Source: an uncultured Clostridiaceae bacterium
Lineage (GTDB): Bacteria; Bacillota; Clostridia; Lachnospirales; Lachnospiraceae
DNA length: 12,831 nt
Direction: 5' to 3'
Assembly: GCA_958441075.1 (NCBI GenBank)
Contig: CAUCBQ010000049.1
Coordinates: 1-12,831 of the forward strand
The translations under genes were made by a program, and so were the position numbers. The notes under the pieces are model-generated. The model searched no databases. It saw nothing but the letters and a program-made list of their open reading frames with translations, and had not been told where the DNA came from. This document shows positions 6,594 through 12,205 of this stretch, one piece after another. Positions within the stretch are counted from its first letter, which is position 1; each line of letters opens with the position of its first letter.

Positions 6594-6609
6594 TAATAAG
6601 TGTTATATT
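6581..6609 (+). promoter_or_regulatory. Promoter of hsp20
   Basis: A perfect TTGACA (6581-6586), a 17-bp spacer and TATATT (6604-6609). The start would fall near 6616, giving a leader of about 130 nt. The -35 box lies inside the CIRCE element. Confidence 0.85.
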
Positions 6610-6667
6610 ACAGATAGAACAAAAGAAAAGAGATTCAGAAGTAAAATCCCAATTCCAAAGGTTCCCA

Positions 6668-6691
6668 TCCCGAATCCGTACAGGATCGGGA
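6668..6691 (+). promoter_or_regulatory. Hairpin in the hsp20 mRNA leader
   Basis: TCCCGAATCC pairs with GGATCGGGA around a GTACA loop, with one bulged A. It lies about 40 bases before the ribosome site and does not cover it, so it is not a simple fourU thermometer. It could stabilise the mRNA or be part of a larger fold. Confidence 0.4.
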
Positions 6692-6748
6692 AACATAAGA
6701 TTGCAGATCACAGATTCAAAAAGGTTTCACGAAAAGGAGAGATGACTT

Positions 6749-7210
6749 ATGTTAATGCCCAGTATGTTTGGAGAAGATTTATTTGATGAATTTATGAGAG
6801 ATTTTCCGTTTTTTGACGACAGAGATGAGAAGAAGGCAGAACGGAAGCTGTACGGACGCAGAGGCAAAAATCTGATGAAGACCGATGTGAAAGAGACAGA
6901 TCAGGGTTATGAGCTGGAGATGGATCTGCCCGGATTTACAAAAGATGAGATTCGGGTTTCCTTGGAAAATGGTTATTTGACCATTCAGGCAGCCAAAGGG
7001 CTGGATCAGGATGAGCAGGAAAAGGATACCGGACGCTATATCCGCAGGGAGCGGTATGCGGGAGCCTGTGAGCGTTCCTTCTATGTAGGAGAGAACATGG
7101 TTCAGGAAGATATAAAGGGTGAGTTTAAGCATGGCATTTTAAAATTGTTTATTCCCAAAAAGGAAGCAATGCCTGCTATAGAGCAGAAGAAATACATTAC
7201 GATAGAATAA
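6749..7210 (+). CDS. Hsp20/alpha-crystallin small heat shock protein
   Basis: This 153-residue ATP-independent holdase binds unfolding proteins under stress. The alpha-crystallin domain spans about residues 42-137: KTDVKETDQGYELEMDLPGF, then KDEIRVSLENGYLTIQA, and the closing A/G-x-x-x-x-L-type signature GILKLFIPK at 129-137. The last residues carry ITI (150-152), an I-x-I motif that docks neighbouring subunits in oligomers of this family. The N-terminal arm is Phe- and Asp-rich (FGEDLFDEFMRDFPFFDD), also typical. AAAAGGAGA precedes the ATG. Regulation by HrcA is indicated by the CIRCE element over the promoter. A terminator follows, so it is a single-gene unit. Assignment is firm. Confidence 0.96.
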   Translation: MLMPSMFGEDLFDEFMRDFPFFDDRDEKKAERKLYGRRGKNLMKTDVKETDQGYELEMDLPGFTKDEIRVSLENGYLTIQAAKGLDQDEQEKDTGRYIRRERYAGACERSFYVGENMVQEDIKGEFKHGILKLFIPKKEAMPAIEQKKYITIE

Positions 7211-7222
7211 TGATTCCCCGTT

Positions 7223-7266
7223 GGGAAGGTTGTCAGGGAGAAGGCTCTCAGACAGCCTTCCCTTTT
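7223..7266 (+). terminator. Rho-independent terminator after hsp20
   Basis: A 12-bp stem pairs GGGAAGGTTGTC (7223-7234) with GACAGCCTTCCC (7251-7262) with one G:U pair. Four T follow. A small GAG/CTC stem sits in the loop. Confidence 0.82.
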
Positions 7267-7268
7267 GC

Positions 7269-7297
7269 TGGACAAATCCCCTGTGATTTGATATATT
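7269..7297 (+). promoter_or_regulatory. Promoter of the cyclophilin gene
   Basis: TGGACA (7269-7274, one mismatch to TTGACA), a 17-bp spacer and TATATT (7292-7297, one mismatch). It begins two bases after the T run of the hsp20 terminator. Confidence 0.65.
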
Positions 7298-7330
7298 GGA
7301 ACAAGATTAAATGAAAAGGAGATTATGAGA

Positions 7331-7849
7331 ATGGCAAATCCAGTTGTTACCATTACCATGGAAAATGGCGATGTGATGAAGGCAGAGTTATATCCGGAGA
7401 TTGCTCCCAACACAGTAAATAATTTTATCAGTCTTGTATCTAAGGGATATTATGACGGTCTGATTTTCCACCGCGTGATCAGCGGCTTTATGATTCAGGG
7501 AGGCTGTCCGCAGGGAACCGGTATGGGCGGTCCCGGCTACTGCATCAAGGGCGAGTTTTCCCAGAACGGCTTTAAGAATGATTTAAAGCACACAGAGGGC
7601 GTTTTATCCATGGCAAGAGCCATGCATCCCGATTCTGCAGGCTCTCAGTTCTTTATTATGCATAAGACCTCTCCACATTTGGACGGCGCATATGCGGCAT
7701 TCGGAAAGATTACAGAGGGCATGGAGGTAGTAAACCGGATCGCAGATGAGCGCACTGATTACAGCGACCGTCCCTTAAGCGAGCAGAAGATTAAATCCAT
7801 GACCGTTGACACCTTCGGCGAGACTTATCCGGAGCCGGAGAAGTGCTGA
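7331..7849 (+). CDS. Peptidyl-prolyl cis-trans isomerase, cyclophilin type
   Basis: This 172-residue cytoplasmic cyclophilin catalyses cis-trans isomerisation of X-Pro bonds during protein folding. The active-site strand FHRVISGFMIQGG (46-58) holds the key Arg48, Phe53 and Gln56. The family signature AGSQFFIM (103-110) and HLDGAYAAFG (116-125) follow. There is no signal peptide. An ATG at 7325 is also in frame, but AAGGAG (7316-7321) is only three bases before it and nine before the ATG at 7331, and the family begins NPVVTI.., so I use 7331. The stop at 7847-7849 is one base from the start of the acetyltransferase gene, so the two genes are probably translationally coupled. Confidence 0.95.
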   Translation: MANPVVTITMENGDVMKAELYPEIAPNTVNNFISLVSKGYYDGLIFHRVISGFMIQGGCPQGTGMGGPGYCIKGEFSQNGFKNDLKHTEGVLSMARAMHPDSAGSQFFIMHKTSPHLDGAYAAFGKITEGMEVVNRIADERTDYSDRPLSEQKIKSMTVDTFGETYPEPEKC

Positions 7850-7850
7850 T

Positions 7851-8666
7851 ATGACAAAGGAGCACAAAATCCGTATCAATGGAACGGAGCACAGGCTTCT
7901 TATATCAGATGAACCACAGGCCCTTCTGGCGGCGAAAGCTGCCGGGAGGGCTGTTTTGGGTGTGGAGGACCCTTTGCAGGGGAGCTGGGAGCTAAAGGGA
8001 ATTCCCTATGTGGTTCCGGGATGGGAGTATGACACAGAAGAATTGGAGGAGCTGATTCTTCGACGCCATCTGGGACTTCCCTGGATGATTGACGTCACAG
8101 ACCGGCTGGTGATACGTGAGTTTGTAAAAGAGGATGTAAAACAGATTCCTGAGGAGGAATACGCCGGGGAAGAAGCTGTATTCCGTTCTGAGGAAACGAT
8201 GGAGCATTATATCCGCAGCCAGTATGCCTTTTATGAATATGGTACCTGGGCCATTGTTTTAAGGGAAACCTCCGAGCTTGTGGGAATGGCGGGAGTGTCG
8301 TCGCCCTGTATGGAGATATTTAAGAGGTATGATTTGAGAACGCTGCCGGAGGAAAGTCAGTGGCTGGAGCTGGGGTATCATATTTTCCTGCCCTACCGGA
8401 AAATGGGGTATGCAAAGGAGGCGGCGTCTGCTATTGCAGAGTACGCTCATGAAGTGCTGTCAGCAAAGCTTCTGGCAGTGATCCATGAAGAAAATCAGGC
8501 CTCCCGCGCTGTGGCGGAGGGCCTGGGTATGAAGACGGTTGAAGAAAGAAAAAATCTTCAGGGAGATATTACTGCTCAATGGAACGAAACAGGTAGGAAA
8601 TGGCCTCAAGGCTATCTTCTTTATGCTGAGTGTTTGCAATTACCGCAAGATAGGGAGGGTCCATAA
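7851..8666 (+). CDS. GNAT family N-acetyltransferase with an N-terminal extension
   Basis: This 271-residue protein transfers an acetyl group from acetyl-CoA to an unknown substrate. The GNAT fold starts near residue 84 (TDRLVIREF, typical of the RimJ/RimL-like Acetyltransf_3 group). Its acetyl-CoA loop is RKMGYA (183-188), followed by the usual ENQASRAVAEGLGM (214-227). The first 80 residues (ING..HRLLISDEPQALLAAKAAGRAVLG) are extra, and they have the look of a degenerate HAD-like alpha/beta lobe. That comparison is from memory. The ATG at 7851 has GGAG at 7837-7840 inside the cyclophilin end. A longer reading to 7806 lies inside the cyclophilin gene and is rejected. The last 32 codons overlap the minus-strand gene. 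They may be genuine (QGYLLYAE could be the final strand) or readthrough after loss of an earlier stop. Confidence 0.82.
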   Translation: MTKEHKIRINGTEHRLLISDEPQALLAAKAAGRAVLGVEDPLQGSWELKGIPYVVPGWEYDTEELEELILRRHLGLPWMIDVTDRLVIREFVKEDVKQIPEEEYAGEEAVFRSEETMEHYIRSQYAFYEYGTWAIVLRETSELVGMAGVSSPCMEIFKRYDLRTLPEESQWLELGYHIFLPYRKMGYAKEAASAIAEYAHEVLSAKLLAVIHEENQASRAVAEGLGMKTVEERKNLQGDITAQWNETGRKWPQGYLLYAECLQLPQDREGP

Positions 8667-9252
8667 CAATTCCGGTATCATCCTTCAGAGAGGAATCCTC
8701 CAGAGAAACAGCTGCGGGGATTTTCTTACCCTCTTTAGTTGTCACATAGAGAAACTGATCTTCTAACTGACTGTAAAGCTTATCCGGTAAAAGTCCGCCC
8801 AGATCCATATAGGCGTCCAGGTTTTCATAATGACGGATAGTGGCTTCGTCCGTGATCATAATATCCAGCATTCCGCTGGATACCAGAGCGGCTATTTTTG
8901 CCATACTGGCGTAGGAATACTGAGACATGGTTTCCTCATTCGTATCTACAAACAGCCCCTCGTTGATCTCGATCAGATCCTTTTTGCCACAGTCCAGAGC
9001 TTCCCGCAGTCCTTCCATCAGGGGAACTGTGCTGGAATTTCCTCCGGAATGGTCATTGATAACTGCAATGGAAAGACGGGTGGTAAAAGACTGCCGGTAT
9101 AGAGAAGAGCCTATGATCCAGAGGATTACCAGAGCAATGAGAATTAACAGCATGTGGAATTTGTAATATTCCCAGATATACCAGATTCTGTCCTTCCAGG
9201 ACATATGTTTGAGTTTTTCTTTTTCTTCCTGAGCTTCTTGCCGTAAAGTCAT
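8569..9252 (-). CDS. Membrane-anchored protein with a solute-binding-like extracellular domain
   Basis: This 227-residue protein of unknown function begins with a charged cytoplasmic stretch (EAQEEKEKLKHMSWKDRIWYIWEYYKFH). One membrane helix at about 33-52 follows (MLLILIALVILWIIG). The extracellular part of about 175 residues has patterns seen in type 1 extracellular solute-binding proteins: LSIAVINDH, MLDIMITDEATIRHY, AYMDLGGLLPD, and near the end YLAVIANTQHKEDSLEAISYLF. It is much shorter than a full binding protein, and the helix is not a cleaved signal. I place the start at the ATG complementary to 9250-9252, after GGAGG, because the longer reading to 9363 lacks a ribosome site and would contain the promoter. 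It is divergent from the DUF624 gene. The resemblance to binding proteins is inference. Confidence 0.75.
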   Translation of the reverse strand: MTLRQEAQEEKEKLKHMSWKDRIWYIWEYYKFHMLLILIALVILWIIGSSLYRQSFTTRLSIAVINDHSGGNSSTVPLMEGLREALDCGKKDLIEINEGLFVDTNEETMSQYSYASMAKIAALVSSGMLDIMITDEATIRHYENLDAYMDLGGLLPDKLYSQLEDQFLYVTTKEGKKIPAAVSLEDSSLKDDTGIVMDPPYLAVIANTQHKEDSLEAISYLFRSIEQ

Positions 9253-9315
9253 TCGTGTCGCTTCCTCCGTTTGCAGATTTTTACTGTCAGCAGGCTGTTG
9301 CTGATGATACCATTT

Positions 9316-9344
9316 ATTATAGGCTATTTCACATCCTCCTGCAA
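9316..9344 (-). promoter_or_regulatory. Promoter of the minus-strand anchored protein gene
   Basis: Read on the minus strand: TTGCAG (9344-9339), a 17-bp spacer and a perfect TATAAT (9321-9316). Transcription would start near 9309, about 57 bases before the start codon at 9252. It excludes the longer reading that starts at 9363. Confidence 0.6.
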
Positions 9345-9355
9345 CTATTTTGAGT

Positions 9356-9384
9356 TTGCGCATTTGGGGCTGATATGGTACAAT
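9356..9384 (+). promoter_or_regulatory. Promoter of the DUF624 gene
   Basis: TTGCGC (9356-9361), a 17-bp spacer and TACAAT (9379-9384) preceded by TGG, an extended -10. The start would fall near 9391. It stands back to back with the minus-strand promoter, about 12 bp apart at the -35 ends. Confidence 0.6.
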
Positions 9385-9425
9385 ATTCTGTGATATTTTT
9401 ATTTTAAGAAAGAAGAGGGTATATT

Positions 9426-10160
9426 ATGCTTCAAGGCCTGTTTAATTATGACAATCCCGTCTGGCGCTTTATCGGAAAGCTGGGAGATTTGATTCTTTTG
9501 AACATTCTGTGGATTGTGTGTTCCATTCCCATTGTCACTGCGGGAGCTGCTACAACGGCTGTGTACTATGTGACTTTGAAACTGGTCCGGGATGAAAATG
9601 ACGGTACGATCAAAAACTTTTTCCATTCCTTTAAGGAGAATTTTGTGCAGTCTACGATTATATGGGTGATTCTGCTGGCTGCAGGCGCGCTTTTGGCATT
9701 TGACTTCTGGTTCTTTCTTACAGGCCAGATGAACAGTCTTACAGGTGTTCCCAAGCTTTTGATGACGGCTGTATTCGGAGGCTTTCTGATGCTGTATATC
9801 TTTATCAGCACCTATGTGTTTGCCCTTCAGTCCCGGTTTTATAATCCTGTGAAGCGGACGCTGTTTAATGCCTTCTTCATGTCCGTGCGCCATCTGCTTC
9901 AGACCATCGGTATCATTGCTTTAGATGTGCTTACAGCTGTGGCCACCTATTTCGGTGTGTTTTTCCTGCCCCAGGTGGCTATGCTGTTAATCCTGTTTGG
10001 ATTTCCGCTGATTGCCTTTATTAACTCCTATTTCTTTACGGCAATTTTCCAGAAATATATGCCCAAGAAAGAGGAGCATAAGGAAACAGACATGGTTCCT
10101 CTTATGGATGACGATAATAAAGAAGTAGAAGAAGCGATTAATAATTTAAAAGGAAACTGA
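9426..10160 (+). CDS. DUF624 (YesL-like) membrane protein
   Basis: This 244-residue integral membrane protein is a member of DUF624. The hallmark is NILWIVCSIPIVTAGAATTA (26-45), followed by VYYVTLKLVRDENDGTIKNF and FFHSFKENFVQS (65-76). Likely helices lie at about 18-42, 77-97, 110-134, 156-180 and 184-208, with an acidic cytoplasmic tail. B. subtilis YesL lies in the rhamnogalacturonan gene cluster beside an ABC sugar transporter. Many homologues sit near carbohydrate uptake genes, but a biochemical role is not established. Here the neighbour is instead a divergent anchored protein. A GAGGG site precedes the ATG and a clear terminator follows, so it forms a single-gene transcript. Confidence 0.87.
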   Translation: MLQGLFNYDNPVWRFIGKLGDLILLNILWIVCSIPIVTAGAATTAVYYVTLKLVRDENDGTIKNFFHSFKENFVQSTIIWVILLAAGALLAFDFWFFLTGQMNSLTGVPKLLMTAVFGGFLMLYIFISTYVFALQSRFYNPVKRTLFNAFFMSVRHLLQTIGIIALDVLTAVATYFGVFFLPQVAMLLILFGFPLIAFINSYFFTAIFQKYMPKKEEHKETDMVPLMDDDNKEVEEAINNLKGN

Positions 10161-10173
10161 TATAAGCGTTGTG

Positions 10174-10207
10174 AAAGCTGTCGGAAAATAATCCGGCGGC
10201 TTTTTTT
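10174..10207 (+). terminator. Rho-independent terminator after the DUF624 gene
   Basis: A 12-bp stem pairs AAAGCTGTCGGA (10174-10185) with TCCGGCGGCTTT (10192-10203) with two G:U pairs and an AAATAA loop, followed by a run of seven T (10201-10207). Confidence 0.88.
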
Positions 10208-10220
10208 GTACTGTGAACTC

Positions 10221-10249
10221 TTTACAAAGAAATGATTATGTGCTATAGT
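10221..10249 (+). promoter_or_regulatory. Promoter of the deaminase-permease unit
   Basis: TTTACA (10221-10226), a 17-bp spacer and TATAGT (10244-10249), with TGC directly before the -10 forming an extended element. The start would fall near 10256. Confidence 0.75.
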
Positions 10250-10262
10250 AAAAACACAAAAG

Positions 10263-10276
10263 GTAATACCTATTAC
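10263..10276 (+). promoter_or_regulatory. Operator-like inverted repeat after the deaminase promoter
   Basis: GTAATA (10263-10268) and TATTAC (10271-10276) are perfect inverted arms separated by CC. They lie about 7-20 bases after the predicted transcription start, where a repressor would block elongation or clearance. No purine riboswitch pattern is visible in this leader. Confidence 0.4.
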
Positions 10277-10303
10277 ATAATACTTTAAAAAGGAGAGGGA
10301 ACT

Positions 10304-10783
10304 ATGTATCAGAGTCACGAATTTTATTTAAGAAGAGCCATTGAGATTTCAAAGGAGGCAAGAGCTGCGGGAAATACTCCCTTTGGAGCACTGCTGGTGA
10401 ATAAGGATGGAGAGATCATCATGGAGCAGGGTAATATTGAAATTACAGATAAAATCTGTACCGGCCATGCAGAGGCAACTCTGGCAGCCAGGGCTTCCCA
10501 TGCATATTCCAGAGAGTATTTATGGGACTGCACTTTATATAGTACGGCAGAGCCCTGCGCTATGTGTGCCGGAGCTATTTACTGGGCTAATATCGGAAGA
10601 GTTGTATACGGCATGACGGAACGAAGACTGTTAGAGCTTACAGGAAGCAATGAACAGAATCCTACCTTTGATCTTCCCTGCCGCGATGTATTTGCCAGAG
10701 GGCAGAAGGATATTCAGGTAATCGGGCCGGTAGAGGCAGTGGAGGTAGAAGCGGCAAAGGTACATGAGGGATACTGGAATTAG
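10304..10783 (+). CDS. Nucleoside/nucleobase deaminase, guanine deaminase-like
   Basis: This 159-residue cytidine-deaminase-fold enzyme hydrolyses an exocyclic amino group from a base or nucleoside. Zinc ligands are His55 in TGHAEAT and Cys85 and Cys88 in EPCAMC. Glu57 is the proton shuttle. The order and spacing, the PFGALLV strand near residue 26, and AIYWANI just after the PCxxC motif resemble B. subtilis guanine deaminase GuaD. TadA-type tRNA adenosine deaminases share this fold, but the sequence around AIYWANIGRVVYG looks more GuaD-like. The start follows AAAAAGGAGAGG. The NCS2 permease gene begins 19 bp after the stop, which supports a purine salvage or catabolic role. The exact substrate (guanine, cytosine or another amino-purine) is inference. 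Confidence 0.87.
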   Translation: MYQSHEFYLRRAIEISKEARAAGNTPFGALLVNKDGEIIMEQGNIEITDKICTGHAEATLAARASHAYSREYLWDCTLYSTAEPCAMCAGAIYWANIGRVVYGMTERRLLELTGSNEQNPTFDLPCRDVFARGQKDIQVIGPVEAVEVEAAKVHEGYWN

Positions 10784-10802
10784 TATTCAGTAAGGAGTGG
10801 GT

Positions 10803-12098
10803 ATGAAAACGGAGTGTTTTGATGAAAAAACAGGATGGGGCAGGATGCTGTTAGTGGGGTTTCAGCACGTGCTTACCATGTGCCCCGGAACCATTGCGGT
10901 TCCTCTGATACTGGCAGGAGCTTTGGGCTTGGATGAAAGGGAAACAGCCTTTCTGGTATCTGCGAATTTCTTTACAAGCGGTATTGCCATTCTGATTCAG
11001 GTGCTGGGAATCGGAAAGCTGGCAGGGTCCAGATATCCCATTATTCTGGGCTCATCCTTTGCGCCCTTAAGTCCTATGATCCTGATTGGAAAGGAATACG
11101 GGATGGCGGCCCTGTTCGGCTCGGTGATTGCCTCCGGTGCGGTGATTTTTTTTCTGTCCTTTTTCATGGATAAGATATTAAAGCTTTTTCCCCAGGTGGT
11201 TGTAGGAACCTTTGTTACCCTGATCGGTATTACGCTGGCTCCTACTGCGCTGAGGGATCTGGCAGGCGGCGAGGGAAGCGCGGGCTTTGGCTCCGTTCAA
11301 AACCTGATTCTGGGTCTGGCTGTACTGGTCTTTATCCTGTTGGTTGAAAAGTATGGAAAAGGGATCTGGAAGAGCATGTCCCTGCTTCTTGGAATTGCGG
11401 TGGGAACCGCGGCAGGCTGCGTTCTGCATATGGTGGATTTTACCTCCATTGCCCAGGCAGAGCTGTTCCAGCCGGTTCAGCCATTTGCCTACGGAGTGCC
11501 GGAATTTAAGCTGTGGCCCATTTTTATCATGACGATTTTCTGTATTATCAATATGATTCAGTGCATCGGCGTATTTTCCGTTATGGATGAGATTGCAGAG
11601 GTAGAAACGGAAAATGAAATAAAGGAACGGGGAATACGCGGTCAGGCGGTGGCTCAGATGATAACGGGAGCATTTAACTCAGTTCCGTCTACCATGTTTA
11701 ATGAAAATGTAAGCCTGATCGGCCTGACAGGGATAAAAAGCCGTTCCGTTATAACAGCAGCGGGCATCATGATTATACTGGCAGGAATTTTCCCGAAGAT
11801 TTCCGCCGTGTTTACGGCAGTTCCCAAGTGCGTACTGGGAGGGGCTACGCTGGCACTGTTCGGCGTAATTACATCGTCCGGGATCTCCATGCTGTCGAGG
11901 CTGGATTTCTCAAAGGACAATAACTTTAAGATTGTGGGGACCAGTATTGCCATAGGCGTAGGCGCGGCATTTGCATCGGATGCATTTGTAAATATTCCCG
12001 GGGCTCTTCAGATGGTGCTCAGTAATGGGCTGTTTATGGTAAGCGTCAGCGCGATTCTTTTAAATCTGATTCTCAACGGAAAAAAAGCCTTTCAGTAA
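10803..12098 (+). CDS. NCS2 family nucleobase (xanthine/uracil-type) permease
   Basis: This 431-residue, roughly 14-helix transporter imports a purine or pyrimidine base, probably with protons or sodium. Family marks are GFQHVLTM (19-26) in the first helix, GSSFAPLSPM (83-92), and the NCS2 signature around 300-310 (NENVSLIGLTG, then IKSR). Overall it resembles B. subtilis PbuX and E. coli XanQ. Two substrate-site positions differ: the helix-8 Glu of xanthine carriers (XanQ Glu272) aligns with Gln253, and the signature Gln (XanQ Gln324) aligns with Glu301. The substrate may therefore not be xanthine. The ATG at 10803 is preferred over GTG at 10797, which lies inside the AAGGAG site. It is co-transcribed with the deaminase. 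No clear terminator follows, and the next promoter starts 18 bp after the stop. Confidence 0.92.
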   Translation: MKTECFDEKTGWGRMLLVGFQHVLTMCPGTIAVPLILAGALGLDERETAFLVSANFFTSGIAILIQVLGIGKLAGSRYPIILGSSFAPLSPMILIGKEYGMAALFGSVIASGAVIFFLSFFMDKILKLFPQVVVGTFVTLIGITLAPTALRDLAGGEGSAGFGSVQNLILGLAVLVFILLVEKYGKGIWKSMSLLLGIAVGTAAGCVLHMVDFTSIAQAELFQPVQPFAYGVPEFKLWPIFIMTIFCIINMIQCIGVFSVMDEIAEVETENEIKERGIRGQAVAQMITGAFNSVPSTMFNENVSLIGLTGIKSRSVITAAGIMIILAGIFPKISAVFTAVPKCVLGGATLALFGVITSSGISMLSRLDFSKDNNFKIVGTSIAIGVGAAFASDAFVNIPGALQMVLSNGLFMVSVSAILLNLILNGKKAFQ

Positions 12099-12115
12099 AT
12101 GATGGCCTGTATTTC

Positions 12116-12144
12116 TTGACAAAAAAAAGTGATTCTTCTATCAT
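12116..12144 (+). promoter_or_regulatory. Promoter of the GntR regulator gene
   Basis: A perfect TTGACA (12116-12121), a 17-bp spacer and TATCAT (12139-12144, one mismatch). The start would fall near 12151, giving a leader of about 55 nt. Confidence 0.8.
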
Positions 12145-12164
12145 CTAAGTTAGAATGCAGAATG

Positions 12165-12180
12165 TATGCCTGAGGGCATA
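12165..12180 (+). promoter_or_regulatory. Inverted repeat in the GntR gene leader
   Basis: TATGCC (12165-12170) and GGCATA (12175-12180) flank TGAG. It lies shortly after the predicted start and could be an autoregulatory operator or a small mRNA hairpin. It does not match the GT-N-TA-N-AC half sites often quoted for HutC-type regulators. Confidence 0.35.
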
Positions 12181-12205
12181 TGAAATATGAAAGAGAGGAA
12201 TCACC

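Noticed and set aside
7806..7850. Longer GNAT reading frame starting inside the cyclophilin gene
   Set aside because: The extra 15 residues overlap cyclophilin coding sequence and look like out-of-frame translation. The ATG at 7851 has a usable ribosome site.
8569..9363. Longer minus-strand reading frame starting at 9363
   Set aside because: There is no ribosome site at that start, and a good TATAAT promoter for the gene lies inside the extra region. The ATG at 9252 has GGAGG upstream.
10161..10303. Possible purine riboswitch before the deaminase and permease genes
   Set aside because: The stretch holds only a terminator, a promoter and a short dyad. The conserved purine-riboswitch core bases and three-way junction are absent, and the predicted leader of about 48 nt is too short.
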